From contig NZ_LMOM01000021.1 of assembly GCF_001424185.1 (NCBI RefSeq), positions 44,544 to 108,543 on the forward strand: a stretch of 64,000 bases of DNA, given 5' to 3'. This document shows positions 52,553 through 64,000 of the stretch, in pieces. The stretch comes from Deinococcus sp. Leaf326 (GTDB taxonomy: Bacteria > Deinococcota > Deinococci > Deinococcales > Deinococcaceae). A model generated the notes under the pieces. It worked only from the letters and a program-made list of their open reading frames with translations, did not search any database and was not told where the DNA came from. Numbering within the stretch: position 1 is the first letter of the stretch; every line of letters begins with the position of its first letter. The position numbers and the translations under genes are program-made.

Positions 52553-53581
52553 ATGGCCGAACGTCAAGTGATCAAGGACCGCGCCCGCCTCTTTCCCCAC
52601 CCGAATGCCGAACGCCTGGAGCTGTGCAAGGTCGCGTCCTTCCAGCTCGTGGTGCGCCGGGGCGAGTACGCAGATGGCGACCCCATCGTCATCGCGCCCG
52701 AGCGGGCCGTGTTGCCGCCCGAGCTCGCGGGCCGGTATGTCAACGCCGAGACGGGCCAGTCCTACCTGCACGGCCCGGAGAAGAACCGCGTCGGTGCGGT
52801 GCGCCTGCGCGGCGAGCGCTCACAGGGCGTGGTGCTGTCGCTTCCCGAGGTGGACGCTCTGCCTTTTAGCGAGGACCTCGCCGAGCGCCTCGGGATCACC
52901 TTCTGGGAGCCTCCGGTGCCGGTCAGCATGGCCGGTGAGGTGACGCCGTTGCCGCAGGCCGCGCATTACCGGCACCACGACGTGGAACAGTTCGGGATCT
53001 ATGCCGGCGAGTTCCAGTCCGGCGAGCCGGTGATCGCCACCGAGAAGCTGCACGGGACCCAGGGCGTGTACTTCCGCGCGCAGGACGGCGGCTGGTGGGT
53101 GACTTCCAAGGGGCTCTCACGCCGGGGCATGGGCCTCAGGCCGTCGGACACCAACGTGTACTGGCAGGCTGCGCGCCATACGGGATTGTTCGCCGCGGCT
53201 GACGTGGCCTTCCCGGCGGGCGAGCTGCAGGTGTTCGGCGAGGTCGTGCCGGTGCAGAAGGGCTTCTCGTACGGGCAGCGGCAGGTGGTGGTCCTCGTCT
53301 TCAAGGTGGTGCACGAAGGGCGGCAGGTCGCGCGCGCCGACTGGCCGGCGTGGTTCACCGAACATGCGGTTCCGGTGCTGTACAGCGGTCCCTTCGATGA
53401 GGCGGCGCTGCGTACCCTGCGGGGCGGCCTGGAGACGGTGTCGGGCCGGGGCCTGCACATCCGCGAGGGACTGGTGGTTACTCCCCTGGTCCCGCGCCGC
53501 ACGGCCGACGGCCTCAACCTCAGCCTCAAGCTCATCTCGGACGCTTATGCCAAAAAGGAGACAGGCGAGGAGTTCTCGTAG
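52553..53581 (+). CDS. DraRnl-type (Rnl5) RNA ligase
   Basis: ATP-dependent ligase that seals nicks whose 3' side ends in a ribonucleotide. Seen: 342 residues, matching the length I recall for D. radiodurans DR_B0094. N-terminal OB-like module (residues about 1-120), then the nucleotidyltransferase domain with motif I ATEKLHGTQG (Lys165, the AMP acceptor), motif III LQVFGEVVPVQ (Glu230), motif IV REGLVVTP (Glu305) and motif V LSLKLISDAY (Lys326). AGGAG lies 7 nt before ATG 52553. First gene of the RNA-repair cassette; 153 nt before the second ligase. Confidence 0.93.
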   Translation: MAERQVIKDRARLFPHPNAERLELCKVASFQLVVRRGEYADGDPIVIAPERAVLPPELAGRYVNAETGQSYLHGPEKNRVGAVRLRGERSQGVVLSLPEVDALPFSEDLAERLGITFWEPPVPVSMAGEVTPLPQAAHYRHHDVEQFGIYAGEFQSGEPVIATEKLHGTQGVYFRAQDGGWWVTSKGLSRRGMGLRPSDTNVYWQAARHTGLFAAADVAFPAGELQVFGEVVPVQKGFSYGQRQVVVLVFKVVHEGRQVARADWPAWFTEHAVPVLYSGPFDEAALRTLRGGLETVSGRGLHIREGLVVTPLVPRRTADGLNLSLKLISDAYAKKETGEEFS

Positions 53582-53734
53582 GACCGGGGCGGGGGGTGGG
53601 CGGGACCAGGCTGCCGAGCGTGAGGCTGCCCCTGTGTCCCGGTCCTAGGCCATCCGGCGCAGGAGGAACAGGCCGGACGGCGCTGCCGGTGGCGTGGAGG
53701 CCGCACTAGCCTGCACCCAGGAGTTGATCTGCCC

Positions 53735-54361
53735 ATGCGCCGCAAGTATCCCCGCACCCCCCACCTGCCCTGGTCGCCCGGCCTGAGCAGCGACGACACC
53801 CGGCTGGGGCAGGCCCGGCAGTTCGCGGGGCGGGAGGTGGTCGTCACCGAGAAACTCGACGGCGAGAACACCACCCTCGACCGCTGGGGCCTGCACGCCC
53901 GTTCCCTGGACCCCCGGCCCCACCCGTCGCGGGCCTGGGTCGGCGGGCTGCATGGCCGCGTCGGCTACCTGATTCCTGCGGGCTGGCGGGTCTGCGGCGA
54001 GAACGTCTACGCCCGGCATTCGCTGGCGTACACCGACTTGGAGGGGTATTTCTATCTGTTCAGCGTCTGGGACGAGACGGGGACGGCCCTGGCGTGGGAC
54101 GAGACCCTGACCTGGGCGCGGACACTGGGGGTTCCCACTCCGCGTGAGCTGTACCGGGGCCCCTGGGACGAGGTGCTGGTGCGCGCCCTGCCGGTAGACC
54201 CCCTGACCACCGAAGGGTACGTGGTACGCACGGTGGCCGGATTCGCCCATGAGGAATTCGCCGACCATGTCGCCAAATACGTGCGGGCCGGGCATGTCCA
54301 GACGGACGAACACTGGATGCACCGCGCAGTCGTGCCCAATGGCCTGAGGAGACCGTCATGA
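53735..54361 (+). CDS. Small RNA-ligase-family nucleotidyltransferase (KLDG type)
   Basis: 208 residues, close to a minimal ligase catalytic domain. Seen: motif I VVVTEKLDGENTTLDR (Lys40), motif III GWRVCGENVYARHS (Glu89), motif IIIa YFYLFSVWD, motif IV TTEGYVVR (Glu160), and motif V VAKYVRAG (Lys181). All five nucleotidyltransferase motifs are present, so it should be adenylated and active. It differs clearly from the KLHG ligase next door and lacks the OB module. AGGAG lies 11 nt before the ATG. Its stop overlaps the HD-Pnk start (ATGA). RNA specificity is inferred from family resemblance. Confidence 0.88.
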   Translation: MRRKYPRTPHLPWSPGLSSDDTRLGQARQFAGREVVVTEKLDGENTTLDRWGLHARSLDPRPHPSRAWVGGLHGRVGYLIPAGWRVCGENVYARHSLAYTDLEGYFYLFSVWDETGTALAWDETLTWARTLGVPTPRELYRGPWDEVLVRALPVDPLTTEGYVVRTVAGFAHEEFADHVAKYVRAGHVQTDEHWMHRAVVPNGLRRPS

Positions 54362-55623
54362 GGCCCGAGGTGCAGGCCTTGCGGGGCCCCAGCCTCCCGT
54401 CGTTCCCTGAGCTCATGCGGGCGTTGGCCGACCCGCTGCCGCTGATCTCCCAGTTGGAGCACACCCCGCAGAATCCCCGCTGGCACGCCGAGGGTGACGT
54501 GGCGCGCCACACGGCCCTGGTCTTCGCGGAGGCGGCGCAACTGGCCGACGCCGAGGCCCTGCCCCCCGATGAGCGCCTGATCCTCCTGCTCGCGGCGGCC
54601 CTGCACGATGTCGGCAAGGCGCTCACCACCCGGCTGGTCGGCGACGCGGAGGCGGGGGAGGAGATGCGCCTCGTGTCGCCGCGTCACGCCGACCGGGGCC
54701 GCTCGTATCTGGCCTACCGCCTGCCGGAGCTCGGGCTGCCGCCGGCCACCCTGCGCGCGGTGCTGGCACTGGTCGGGCATCACCACGACGTGCCGCGCGT
54801 GCTGGAAACGGGCACGCCCGCCGTCTATCGCCGCCTCGCCCGGCAGGTCAGTCTGCCGCTGCTGTATCTGCTGGAGCAGGCCGACCTGCGGGGCCGCGTG
54901 GGCGAGGGCCAGGCCGGGCGGCTGGACGACCTCGACCTCTTCCGCATGCAGGCGCAGGACTACGGCCTCTGGGACGGCGGCGATCCTTACCGGGCGTGGG
55001 CGGAGGTGGTCGGGGCCGTGCTGGCCGGTGCGCCGCCCGCACTGCTCGACCGCACGCTCGGACAGGGCGTCCTCGACCATGAGGCCGGCCGCATCCGGAC
55101 CCCCGAGGAAGCGGTGGCCCGCGCCTACCGCGCCCGCGGCGGTTTCGCCGAGTTGGTGGTGGTGTGCGGTCCGAGTGGTTCGGGCAAGAGTACCTGGATC
55201 GCCGGGGCGCTGCCGGACTACGAGGTCGTGTCGCTTGACGACCTGCGCGGGCGTCTGGCGGGCCGGCGGGCCGACCAGGCCATGAACGGGCAGGTCATGC
55301 AGGCCGCCCGAGAAGCCCTGCGCGCGGCGCTGCGCCGCAACGGCAAGGTCGTCTGGGACGCCACAGGCCTGAGGCGCGACTTTCGCCGGACCGTGCTGGG
55401 TCTGGGGATGGACTACGGCGCGTTGACCACCCTGGCCGTGTTCCAGCCGCGTCCCGGCGACCTCGGGGCGCGCAACCTGGGCCGCGCCCACGCCGTGCCG
55501 GGCGCCGTGCTAGCCGCCCAGCTCGCCGGCGCCGAGTTTCCCTATCTGCCCGAGGCTCACCGCACCCTCTGGGTGGACGGCGACGGGCAGACGACCGGGC
55601 AGGCGGGGTTCAGTTCGTCTTGA
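54358..55623 (+). CDS. HD phosphohydrolase-polynucleotide kinase fusion (HD-Pnk)
   Basis: Bifunctional end-healing enzyme: an HD domain that removes 2',3'-cyclic or 2'/3' phosphates and a P-loop kinase that phosphorylates 5'-OH ends. Seen: 421 residues. HD domain residues about 40-180 with H43 and H51, ALHDVGKA (His83, Asp84), H110, and HHHDVPR (141-147). Kinase domain from about 264 with Walker A CGPSGSGKSTW (Lys277), EVVSLDDLRGRL, and VWDATGLRRDFR. This is the layout of D. radiodurans DR_B0098 and Runella HD-Pnk. ATGA-coupled to the small ligase. Convergent overlap of 14 bases with tctC. Confidence 0.93.
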   Translation: MRPEVQALRGPSLPSFPELMRALADPLPLISQLEHTPQNPRWHAEGDVARHTALVFAEAAQLADAEALPPDERLILLLAAALHDVGKALTTRLVGDAEAGEEMRLVSPRHADRGRSYLAYRLPELGLPPATLRAVLALVGHHHDVPRVLETGTPAVYRRLARQVSLPLLYLLEQADLRGRVGEGQAGRLDDLDLFRMQAQDYGLWDGGDPYRAWAEVVGAVLAGAPPALLDRTLGQGVLDHEAGRIRTPEEAVARAYRARGGFAELVVVCGPSGSGKSTWIAGALPDYEVVSLDDLRGRLAGRRADQAMNGQVMQAAREALRAALRRNGKVVWDATGLRRDFRRTVLGLGMDYGALTTLAVFQPRPGDLGARNLGRAHAVPGAVLAAQLAGAEFPYLPEAHRTLWVDGDGQTTGQAGFSSS

Positions 55624-56575
55624 TGTTGAGTTCCTTGAGCAGGTTGTTCACGTAGCCGCGCTGCGAGCGCACGAACTTGGTGAAGTTGTCGCCTGACGTG
55701 AAGTAGGGGCTCCACTTGTTCTGGGCAAGCTGCTGCTGCCAGGTCGCGGTGCGGGACATGCGGGTAAACATCAAGATGAGCTGCGTGCGCGCCGCCTCGG
55801 TCAGGCCGGTGGGGGCCACGATGCCGCGCCAGTTCGAGACGTCCACGTCCAGGCCCTTGTCCACGAAGGTCGGCAGGTTGATGCCCTCCACGGGTTCGGG
55901 GGCCGAGATGGCCAGGCCGCGCACCTGCCCGCTGCGGATCAGGTCGTCCACCTCGCTGTAGCCGGCGCTGACCACGTCGAGTTCGCCGCCCAGCATCGCC
56001 TTGGTGGCCTGCGCGCCGCCCGCCGAGGGGATGTAGCGCACCTGCGAGGTCGGGATCTTGAGTTCCTGCGCGAGCTTCGACACGGCGATCTGGCCGCTGC
56101 CGCCGGCGCTGCTGCCCCCGAACCGGATGCTGCCGGGGCTGGCGCGGAAGCGCGCGATCAGGTCCTCGACCGTGCGGTAGGGCGAGCTGGCCGGCACCAC
56201 AAAGACCTCGTAGTCGGTCGTGAGCCGCGCGATGGGCGTCACGTCGGCCGAGAGGTCATAGTTCGCGCCGTTGACCGGAATGCCCGCGACCATCACGAAG
56301 CCCGTCATCATGAGCTGGTTGGGCTGTCCACGCAGTTTCACGAAGTCGGCCAGACCCACGGTGCCCGCCTTGCCCGGCACGTTGTAGACCTCGACCTTGT
56401 CGCGCAGCCCTTCTTTCTTCAGGGTGTCGGCGATGGCGCGTGCAGTGTTGTCCCAGCCGCCGCCGACCGTCGCGGGCGCCAGGATGCGCAGGGTGGTCAG
56501 GTCCTGGGCCTGGGCAGGAGAGACGGTGGACAGAAGAAGCAGGCCGGAGCACAGAGCAAGACGGGAACGGATCAT
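55610..56575 (-). CDS. TctC/Bug-type solute-binding protein
   Basis: Periplasmic receptor of tripartite tricarboxylate transporters. Seen: 321 residues. Signal peptide (LCSGLLLLSTVSPAQAQ, residues about 9-25), then the Bug pattern LRILAPATVGGGWDNTARAI, VYNVPGKAGTVGLADFV, DYEVFVVPASSPYRTVEDLI, RFGGSSAGGSGQIAVSKLA, IPSAGGAQATKAMLGGELDV and WRGIVAPTGLTEAAR. The TctA/TctB membrane partners are not in the window, so it is an orphan receptor here. GAGG ribosome site 6 nt before ATG 56575. Ligand probably a carboxylate; not certain. Confidence 0.92.
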   Translation of the reverse strand: MIRSRLALCSGLLLLSTVSPAQAQDLTTLRILAPATVGGGWDNTARAIADTLKKEGLRDKVEVYNVPGKAGTVGLADFVKLRGQPNQLMMTGFVMVAGIPVNGANYDLSADVTPIARLTTDYEVFVVPASSPYRTVEDLIARFRASPGSIRFGGSSAGGSGQIAVSKLAQELKIPTSQVRYIPSAGGAQATKAMLGGELDVVSAGYSEVDDLIRSGQVRGLAISAPEPVEGINLPTFVDKGLDVDVSNWRGIVAPTGLTEAARTQLILMFTRMSRTATWQQQLAQNKWSPYFTSGDNFTKFVRSQRGYVNNLLKELNIKTN

Positions 56576-56749
56576 GGTGAACCTCAGGGGTGAAGGAGAG
56601 AAATGGAGACGGCCCGGACTGACCGCAAGGAAGTTAAAACACTTGTGAACCCAGCATGAGGAAACCGTTATCACGGGGCCGTGACGGCCTGAATGTTTAA
56701 GCCGGTCCTCCTTTGCATGCGTCTGGCGCAGCGGCTTGGTAGAAGTTTT

Positions 56750-56761
56750 CGACAATTGTCG
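56750..56761. promoter_or_regulatory. Perfect palindrome CGACAATTGTCG
   Basis: 12-base perfect dyad, extended by TTT and AAA outside a single mismatch. Lies about 180 nt from tctC and 200 nt from the exporter start. Candidate operator for a dimeric regulator such as a GntR or LysR type; the regulator is not in the window. Confidence 0.55.
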
Positions 56762-56784
56762 CAAAGTAGGCAGGCCGTTTGCGC

Positions 56785-56800
56785 AATCCTGAGCAGGATT
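56785..56800. promoter_or_regulatory. Inverted repeat AATCCT-GAGC-AGGATT
   Basis: Perfect 6-base arms with a 4-base spacer, 23 nt from the other palindrome. Second candidate operator in the same region. Confidence 0.45.
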
Positions 56801-56957
56801 CTTCAGTCATGATCAAACTGTCTGCTGGTCAGTTGGAGTTAGTCACGATGTCGAAACTTCGTCCGGCGAGTTCGCCTGTTCAGGAGCCAGTGACACCCAC
56901 GTCAGAGAACCAGCCCTTCGGCGGTGTCCGTGTTAGCCTCGGCGGCGTGAGAGGGTC

Positions 56958-57725
56958 TTGATTTCGGCGGCGACGCTCGCGGTGCTCGCCATTGGCCTCG
57001 TCGCCGGGGTTCTGGGCGCCATCCTGGGTCTGGGGGGCGGCGTGGTGGTCGTGCCCGCCCTGGAGTTCGTGCTGCCGCATTTCGGGCGCGACATCTCGAT
57101 TGCCCAGGCGGTCGCCATCAGCCAGATCGGGGTGCTGGCGGTCGGCCTGAGCGGCGCAGCCAGCTACCTGCGTCAGGGGCTCGTGCGCGCCCGGACCGGG
57201 TATCTGCTCTCGCCCTATACCATCGTCGGCGGGGCGGCGGGCAGCTTCCTGGGGCTGGTGCTGCCGGCGCGCGTGGTGGCGACCGTGTTTGCGGCCCTCC
57301 TGCTGTACTCGGCCTACAACCTGCTGCGCGGCCTGAAACGGGTAGACGCCGAGCGAGAGCCCTCGCGGCTGGTGCCCCCGGCCATGACCTTCGCGGGGGT
57401 CATGAGCGGCCTGCTGGGCATCGGCGGGGGCACGGTGCAGGTGCCGGTCCTGAACCTCATGGCGGGTGTGCCCATCCGGCAGGCCATCGCCACCTCAACC
57501 TTCATCATGGGCCTGACTGCGGTGGGCAACGCACTCGTGTACCAGGCGGGTGGCCTGCTGGACCTGCCACTGGCCGGGGCCGTGGCCCTGGGGGTCCTGA
57601 TCGGTGCGCGTGCGGGCGCCGGACTACAGAGCCGCATTCCCGCCGCACAGCTCAAGCTGTTTTTCAGCCTGCTGCTCATCTTCACGGCCCTGCAACTGCT
57701 GTGGAAGTACTGGGTGCACCTGTGA
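56958..57725 (+). CDS. TauE/SafE-family membrane exporter
   Basis: Eight-helix-class permease for small organic or sulfur anions. Seen: 255 residues with about eight hydrophobic segments and the family repeat [20 protein letters not shown] / [18 protein letters not shown]. The loop [18 protein letters not shown] matches the second-half motif. TTG start at 56958 with GAGAGG 3-8 nt upstream; the GTG at 56947 runs into a stop after three codons. Overlaps the DUF1634 gene. Substrate unknown. Confidence 0.88.
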   Translation: MISAATLAVLAIGLVAGVLGAILGLGGGVVVVPALEFVLPHFGRDISIAQAVAISQIGVLAVGLSGAASYLRQGLVRARTGYLLSPYTIVGGAAGSFLGLVLPARVVATVFAALLLYSAYNLLRGLKRVDAEREPSRLVPPAMTFAGVMSGLLGIGGGTVQVPVLNLMAGVPIRQAIATSTFIMGLTAVGNALVYQAGGLLDLPLAGAVALGVLIGARAGAGLQSRIPAAQLKLFFSLLLIFTALQLLWKYWVHL

Positions 57726-58018
57726 GCGCTCCCGGAGAGAAGGGACCAGCCCCGGCCCAGGACCGACGCGAACTGGCCGGGCTGCCCGATTGGCTGTATC
57801 CGGCGGGATTCTGGGTCGCGGTGGCCGTGTTGGCTGTGGGCCTGTTTTTTCCCCGTGTCGCCGTATGGGGCGTCGCCTGGGTCGGTGCCGTGCCGGTGCT
57901 GGCCGCCCTGTGGGTGGCCGTGGCGGCGTGGCGCACTGACCGCCGCCTGAGCGCCGCCGCCCTCGCCGCCCTGGCGGGTCTGGCCCTCGTGTTCGTGGTC
58001 AAACAGTTCATCGGTTAG
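57722..58018 (+). CDS. DUF1634-type small membrane protein
   Basis: 98 residues with three hydrophobic helices ([50 protein letters not shown]). The size, helix pattern and position directly after a TauE/SafE gene are what is known of the DUF1634 family. GTG 57722 overlaps the exporter stop, so the two are coupled; probably an accessory subunit. Function not established. Confidence 0.72.
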   Translation: MSAPGEKGPAPAQDRRELAGLPDWLYPAGFWVAVAVLAVGLFFPRVAVWGVAWVGAVPVLAALWVAVAAWRTDRRLSAAALAALAGLALVFVVKQFIG

Positions 58019-58410
58019 GGAGACCCCCGACTCCAGCACAAAGCGGGCGCCCACACCGGAAAAAGGGTGCGGGCGCCTGCGGGTCAGTCGGGTCCACTCG
58101 CCGACGGAAGCCGTAAAAGTTGCTTGGGGCTCGCTCCCCACTGTAAGACACTCCGACTTCCGAAACGGTTTATCTGGACCAGATCAAACAGGAAGCTGGT
58201 CCTCATCTTGTGGTGGCTCTGGTACAGCTATGGGCCGAGCCCGGTGTGCTCGGCAGCAGCAAGGAACAGGCGGCGTGGAAAGGGCGGCGCTCCCCTTTGC
58301 CGACCTGGGTTGAGGACTGTATGGGTGTGGGCCGCAGTGGACAAACCTGGGGGCAGACTCTAAACTTTGGACCGAGTCTAATTTCAATTTCCAACCCCGC
58401 CGGAGGTCAG
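58019..58410. other. Intergenic region upstream of the beta-oxidation operon
   Basis: 392 bases, no gene. Holds a hairpin near 58046-58077 (GGCGCCC/GGGCGCC arms, no T-run) that may end the exporter transcript; an inverted repeat GGACCAG (58176-58182) / CTGGTCC (58196-58202); and the operon promoter. Confidence 0.65.
58338..58379 (+). promoter_or_regulatory. Beta-oxidation operon promoter with flanking dyad
   Basis: -35 TGGACA (58338-58343), 17-base spacer, -10 TAAACT (58361-58366). An inverted repeat AGACTC (58355-58360) / GAGTCT (58374-58379) brackets the -10 box, a good place for a repressor. Leader of about 38 nt. Confidence 0.7.
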
Positions 58411-60771
<2,361 letters not shown>

Positions 60772-60809
60772 GCCGACCCTCGCCGCCCGACCCTGCCCGG
60801 AGGATTTCC

Positions 60810-62004
60810 ATGCCCAGAACGCTGTCCCTGCTCTCCCGCCTGCGCGCCGTGCCCCCGCGCCGCCTTGCGGGCTGGGCCGCGCTGGGCTACGTGGGGGCGG
60901 TGCTCCTGGGGGCGCTGCTGGGCGCCGAGATCACCCTGCGCTCGAAGACCCGGCGCATCAAAGGCGAGTTCGTGCCGGTAGGACGTCGGGGCGGCGACGT
61001 GTTTTTGCCCGCCACCCCCGAGACACTTTCGCGTGGGGTCATCGGGATCGTGCCCCTGCGGCCCAACCGGGGCCACGCGCTGCTGGGGCCGCCGCAGCTT
61101 CTGGGCACGCTGGTGCGCCGCCGCATCCTGGAGGAGCGGGGGGTCGTGCCGAACGGTTCGGTGGCCTGGGCTTCGACCTTCGTGTACAACGGTACGCCCG
61201 CGCAGCTCGGCATTCCCTTCCAGAACGTCAATGTGCCGACCGGGGTGGGCGAGATGCCCGCGTGGCACATCCCCCCGGCCAGCGGCAGCGGTGAGCGCGA
61301 CGCCGTTGCCATCGTCATTCACGGACACGGCGGACAGCGGGCGCAGGCCCTGCGGATGCTGCCCGCGCTGAGGCGGGGTGGGGTGGGCTCGCTGTTCGTG
61401 ACCTTCCGCAACGCCTACGGTGCGCCGCGGGTGGGCCAGGGTTTTCACAGCCTGGGCGACCAGGAGGCCGACGACGTGCTCGCGGCGCTGGACTGGGCGC
61501 GGGCGGCCGGCTACAAGCGGGCAGTGCTGTACGGTTTCTCGATGGGGGGCAATATTGCCCTGTGCGTGGCCCAGCGCCCCGAGCGTTCGACACTGCCCTT
61601 GGCAGGCGTGCTGCTCGACTGCCCCGTGCTTGACTGGCGCGACGTGATCCGTGCCAACGGCCAGCGCTTCGGTATTCCGGGCTTCATGGCCGCGCACATC
61701 GGGCGCTTCGTGCAGTGGCTGGTCACGCGCCGCAGTGGTCAGGATTTTGATCTGGTGGACCAGTTGCGCGCCGCGCCGCGTTTTACCCTGCCCATGCTGC
61801 TGTGGCACGGCACCCGCGACCGCACGGTGCCGGTAGAGCAGGCCGACGCCTTCGCTGCCGCGCGCCCCGACCTCGTGGAGTACCACCGGGTGGAGGGAGC
61901 CAAGCACATCCGCTGCTGGAACCTCGGGCCTCAGGAGTACGACGCTCAACTCGAAACCTTCATTCGCCGGGTCCTGCCCGGTGTGGACAGTCAAGGAGAA
62001 CCAC

Positions 62005-62012
<8 letters not shown>
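60810..62012 (+). CDS. Alpha/beta hydrolase, membrane-anchored
   Basis: 400 residues. Seen: one N-terminal hydrophobic helix ([18 protein letters not shown], about 27-44), then an alpha/beta hydrolase core with [19 protein letters not shown], nucleophile elbow [18 protein letters not shown], acid [20 protein letters not shown] and catalytic His [11 protein letters not shown]. Length and motifs recall large envelope-linked hydrolases. Placed between fadN-like and thiolase genes with an 8-base overlap into the latter, so a thioesterase or lipase feeding beta-oxidation is a fair inference. Confidence 0.85.
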
Positions 62013-63198
<1,186 letters not shown>

Positions 63199-63206
63199 GC
63201 ACCACC

Positions 63207-63244
63207 AAACAGAGCCCAGGAATCAGGCTTCCTGGGCTCTGTTT
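63207..63244. terminator. Strong bidirectional terminator
   Basis: AAACAGAGCCCAGGAA pairs perfectly with TTCCTGGGCTCTGTTT around a 6-base loop, between the thiolase and the convergent surface-protein gene. Confidence 0.95.
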
Positions 63245-63253
63245 CGTCTGACC

Positions 63254-64000
63254 TTACTTGCCTTTGGCAATCTGCCGGAGGTAGGCAGGCATGCGGCTGT
63301 GCCCGGTTGCAGACGCGGAGACCGCCTGCTTGTCCAGCCTCGCGCGGCCCAGATTTCCGGGCGTGACGGGGGCCACGGCCTGAAGCCGTAGCGCCGTCGC
63401 TGAGGCACTTCCCGACACCTGAGTTGTTACCTGGATCATCGCGAACTCGCCGTAGCCGACTGTGGTGCCGTTCCTGTCACGCACCTCGGCATCGTCGTCG
63501 TAGAACGCGGGCTGGCCCTCGATCTGCTCGAATCGGTTGTCGTCGTCGTCCGCAAGGATGTCAAAGCTCGGTGTCGTACTGGCACGTACAAAGCGGACCT
63601 GCAACTGCCCAATATCGGTCAGTGGACCAAAAAAGGCTCCCCCGGTGTAGCTCACGTTGTTGCCCACGTCCTCGGGGTCACGGGCGTCGCCGTAGTCGCC
63701 CAGTGCAATCCGGCCGTAGACCTCGGCGGCATCGTCGTCAAAGACAGCTAGGCCGGAACGTACAATCTTCTGCCCAGTCCCGTCGCCCAGTGCCCAGAGC
63801 CACAGGCCCTGATACAGCGTCGTGCCCGCCGGAGGCGTGGAGCCGACGAAGACGTTCAGCGTCCGGGTGTCGGTCGCCACGTTGCCGGCCGCGTCGTACG
63901 CCTTGGCGGTAAAGCCCACGCTGCCGTTGTCGGCGCTGCTCACGGTTACGCTGGCGGTGTACGGTTCCGAGGTATCGGTGTCGCTGGCGGCCGCGCTGAG
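63254..64000 (-). CDS. Ig-like-domain secreted/surface protein, N-terminus outside the window
   Basis: 249 codons stay open from the stop to the right edge. Seen: an Ig-like beta domain end (VTVSSADNGSVGFTAKAYDA then AGNVATDTRTLNVFVGS), as in bacterial Ig or adhesion proteins. A region of DDDD-rich and aromatic strands follows (DILADDDDNRFEQIEGQPAF), then a C-terminal stretch RMPAYLRQIAKGK. The first in-frame Met (63943) is internal; the true start lies past 64000. Likely exported. Function unknown. Confidence 0.75.
   Translation of the reverse strand, partial: LSAAASDTDTSEPYTASVTVSSADNGSVGFTAKAYDAAGNVATDTRTLNVFVGSTPPAGTTLYQGLWLWALGDGTGQKIVRSGLAVFDDDAAEVYGRIALGDYGDARDPEDVGNNVSYTGGAFFGPLTDIGQLQVRFVRASTTPSFDILADDDDNRFEQIEGQPAFYDDDAEVRDRNGTTVGYGEFAMIQVTTQVSGSASATALRLQAVAPVTPGNLGRARLDKQAVSASATGHSRMPAYLRQIAKGK

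Larger units (their letters stand above)
56576..56957. other. Divergent regulatory region between tctC and tauE-like genes
   Basis: 382 bases, AT-richer than its surroundings, no gene. Contains two clean dyads (listed separately) and a weaker CACGG-GG-CCGTG repeat near 56674. TAGCCT near 56935 is a -10 candidate for the exporter gene. Confidence 0.65.

Overview
The window is GC-rich bacterial chromosome, about two thirds G+C by eye, densely packed with housekeeping genes. I assign it to the genus Deinococcus, or a very close relative. The gene at 52553 has the length (342 residues) and motif-I lysine position (Lys165, in KLHG) that I recall for the Deinococcus radiodurans RNA ligase DraRnl. 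The L13 and L19 proteins look like their D. radiodurans counterparts. The pilM-N-O-W-Q set is of the Deinococcus-Thermus type. About twenty genes carry a TANNNT -10 box only 5-8 nt before the start codon, the leaderless arrangement known in Deinococcus. No phage, transposase, integrase or CRISPR array was seen; the window reads as core genome.

Layout. 1-6342: a TetR regulator followed by two TolC-like outer-membrane factors, a membrane-fusion lipoprotein and an RND permease cut by the left edge, the four pump genes linked by ATGA overlaps. 6389-16814: mixed small units, including an RluA-type pseudouridine synthase with Gly at the catalytic Asp position, an MnmG-like flavoprotein overlapping trmB, an SCP2-like protein, a methyltransferase, VOC and DoxX proteins, a GNAT, dcd, a metallophosphoesterase and an MBL-fold protein. 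16927-31911: lepA, a thioesterase, a thiolase, an ankyrin protein, a Rieske protein, rnhB, an Old-Yellow-Enzyme homologue, a DUF218 protein, trmFO, another MBL protein, a YbjN-like protein, citrate synthase and tsaB. 32025-38019: rplS, lipB-lipA, a small paralogous protein, murF and a lipoprotein. 38327-44186: the type IV pilus/competence operon. 44299-48646: aroC, aroK-aroB, aroQ and an esterase. 48636-52169: rplM-rpsI and, on the other strand, murD-ftsW. 52286-55623: tRNA-Ala(UGC) and then an RNA-repair cassette. 55610-58018: an orphan TctC-type binding protein divergent from a TauE/SafE-DUF1634 pair. 58338-63198: a beta-oxidation operon. 63254-64000: the C-terminal part of an Ig-like surface protein cut by the right edge.

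How the genes work together. Several products act on tRNA or RNA (TrmB, TrmFO, TsaB, the RluA-like enzyme, the MnmG-like protein, LepA and the ligase/kinase cassette). murF, murD and ftsW serve peptidoglycan synthesis. aroC, aroK, aroB and aroQ supply four of the seven shikimate steps. The RNA-repair cassette (DraRnl-type Rnl5 ligase, a small second ligase with KLDG, and a fused HD phosphohydrolase-polynucleotide kinase) is the most interesting system here: it holds end-healing and two different sealing enzymes together, directly after a tRNA gene. Other points worth checking are a MurD P-loop with Gly-Gly after the lysine, the catalytic-Asp-less pseudouridine synthase, the low-GC 3' half of pilQ, and two clean palindromes in the tctC/tauE divergent region.
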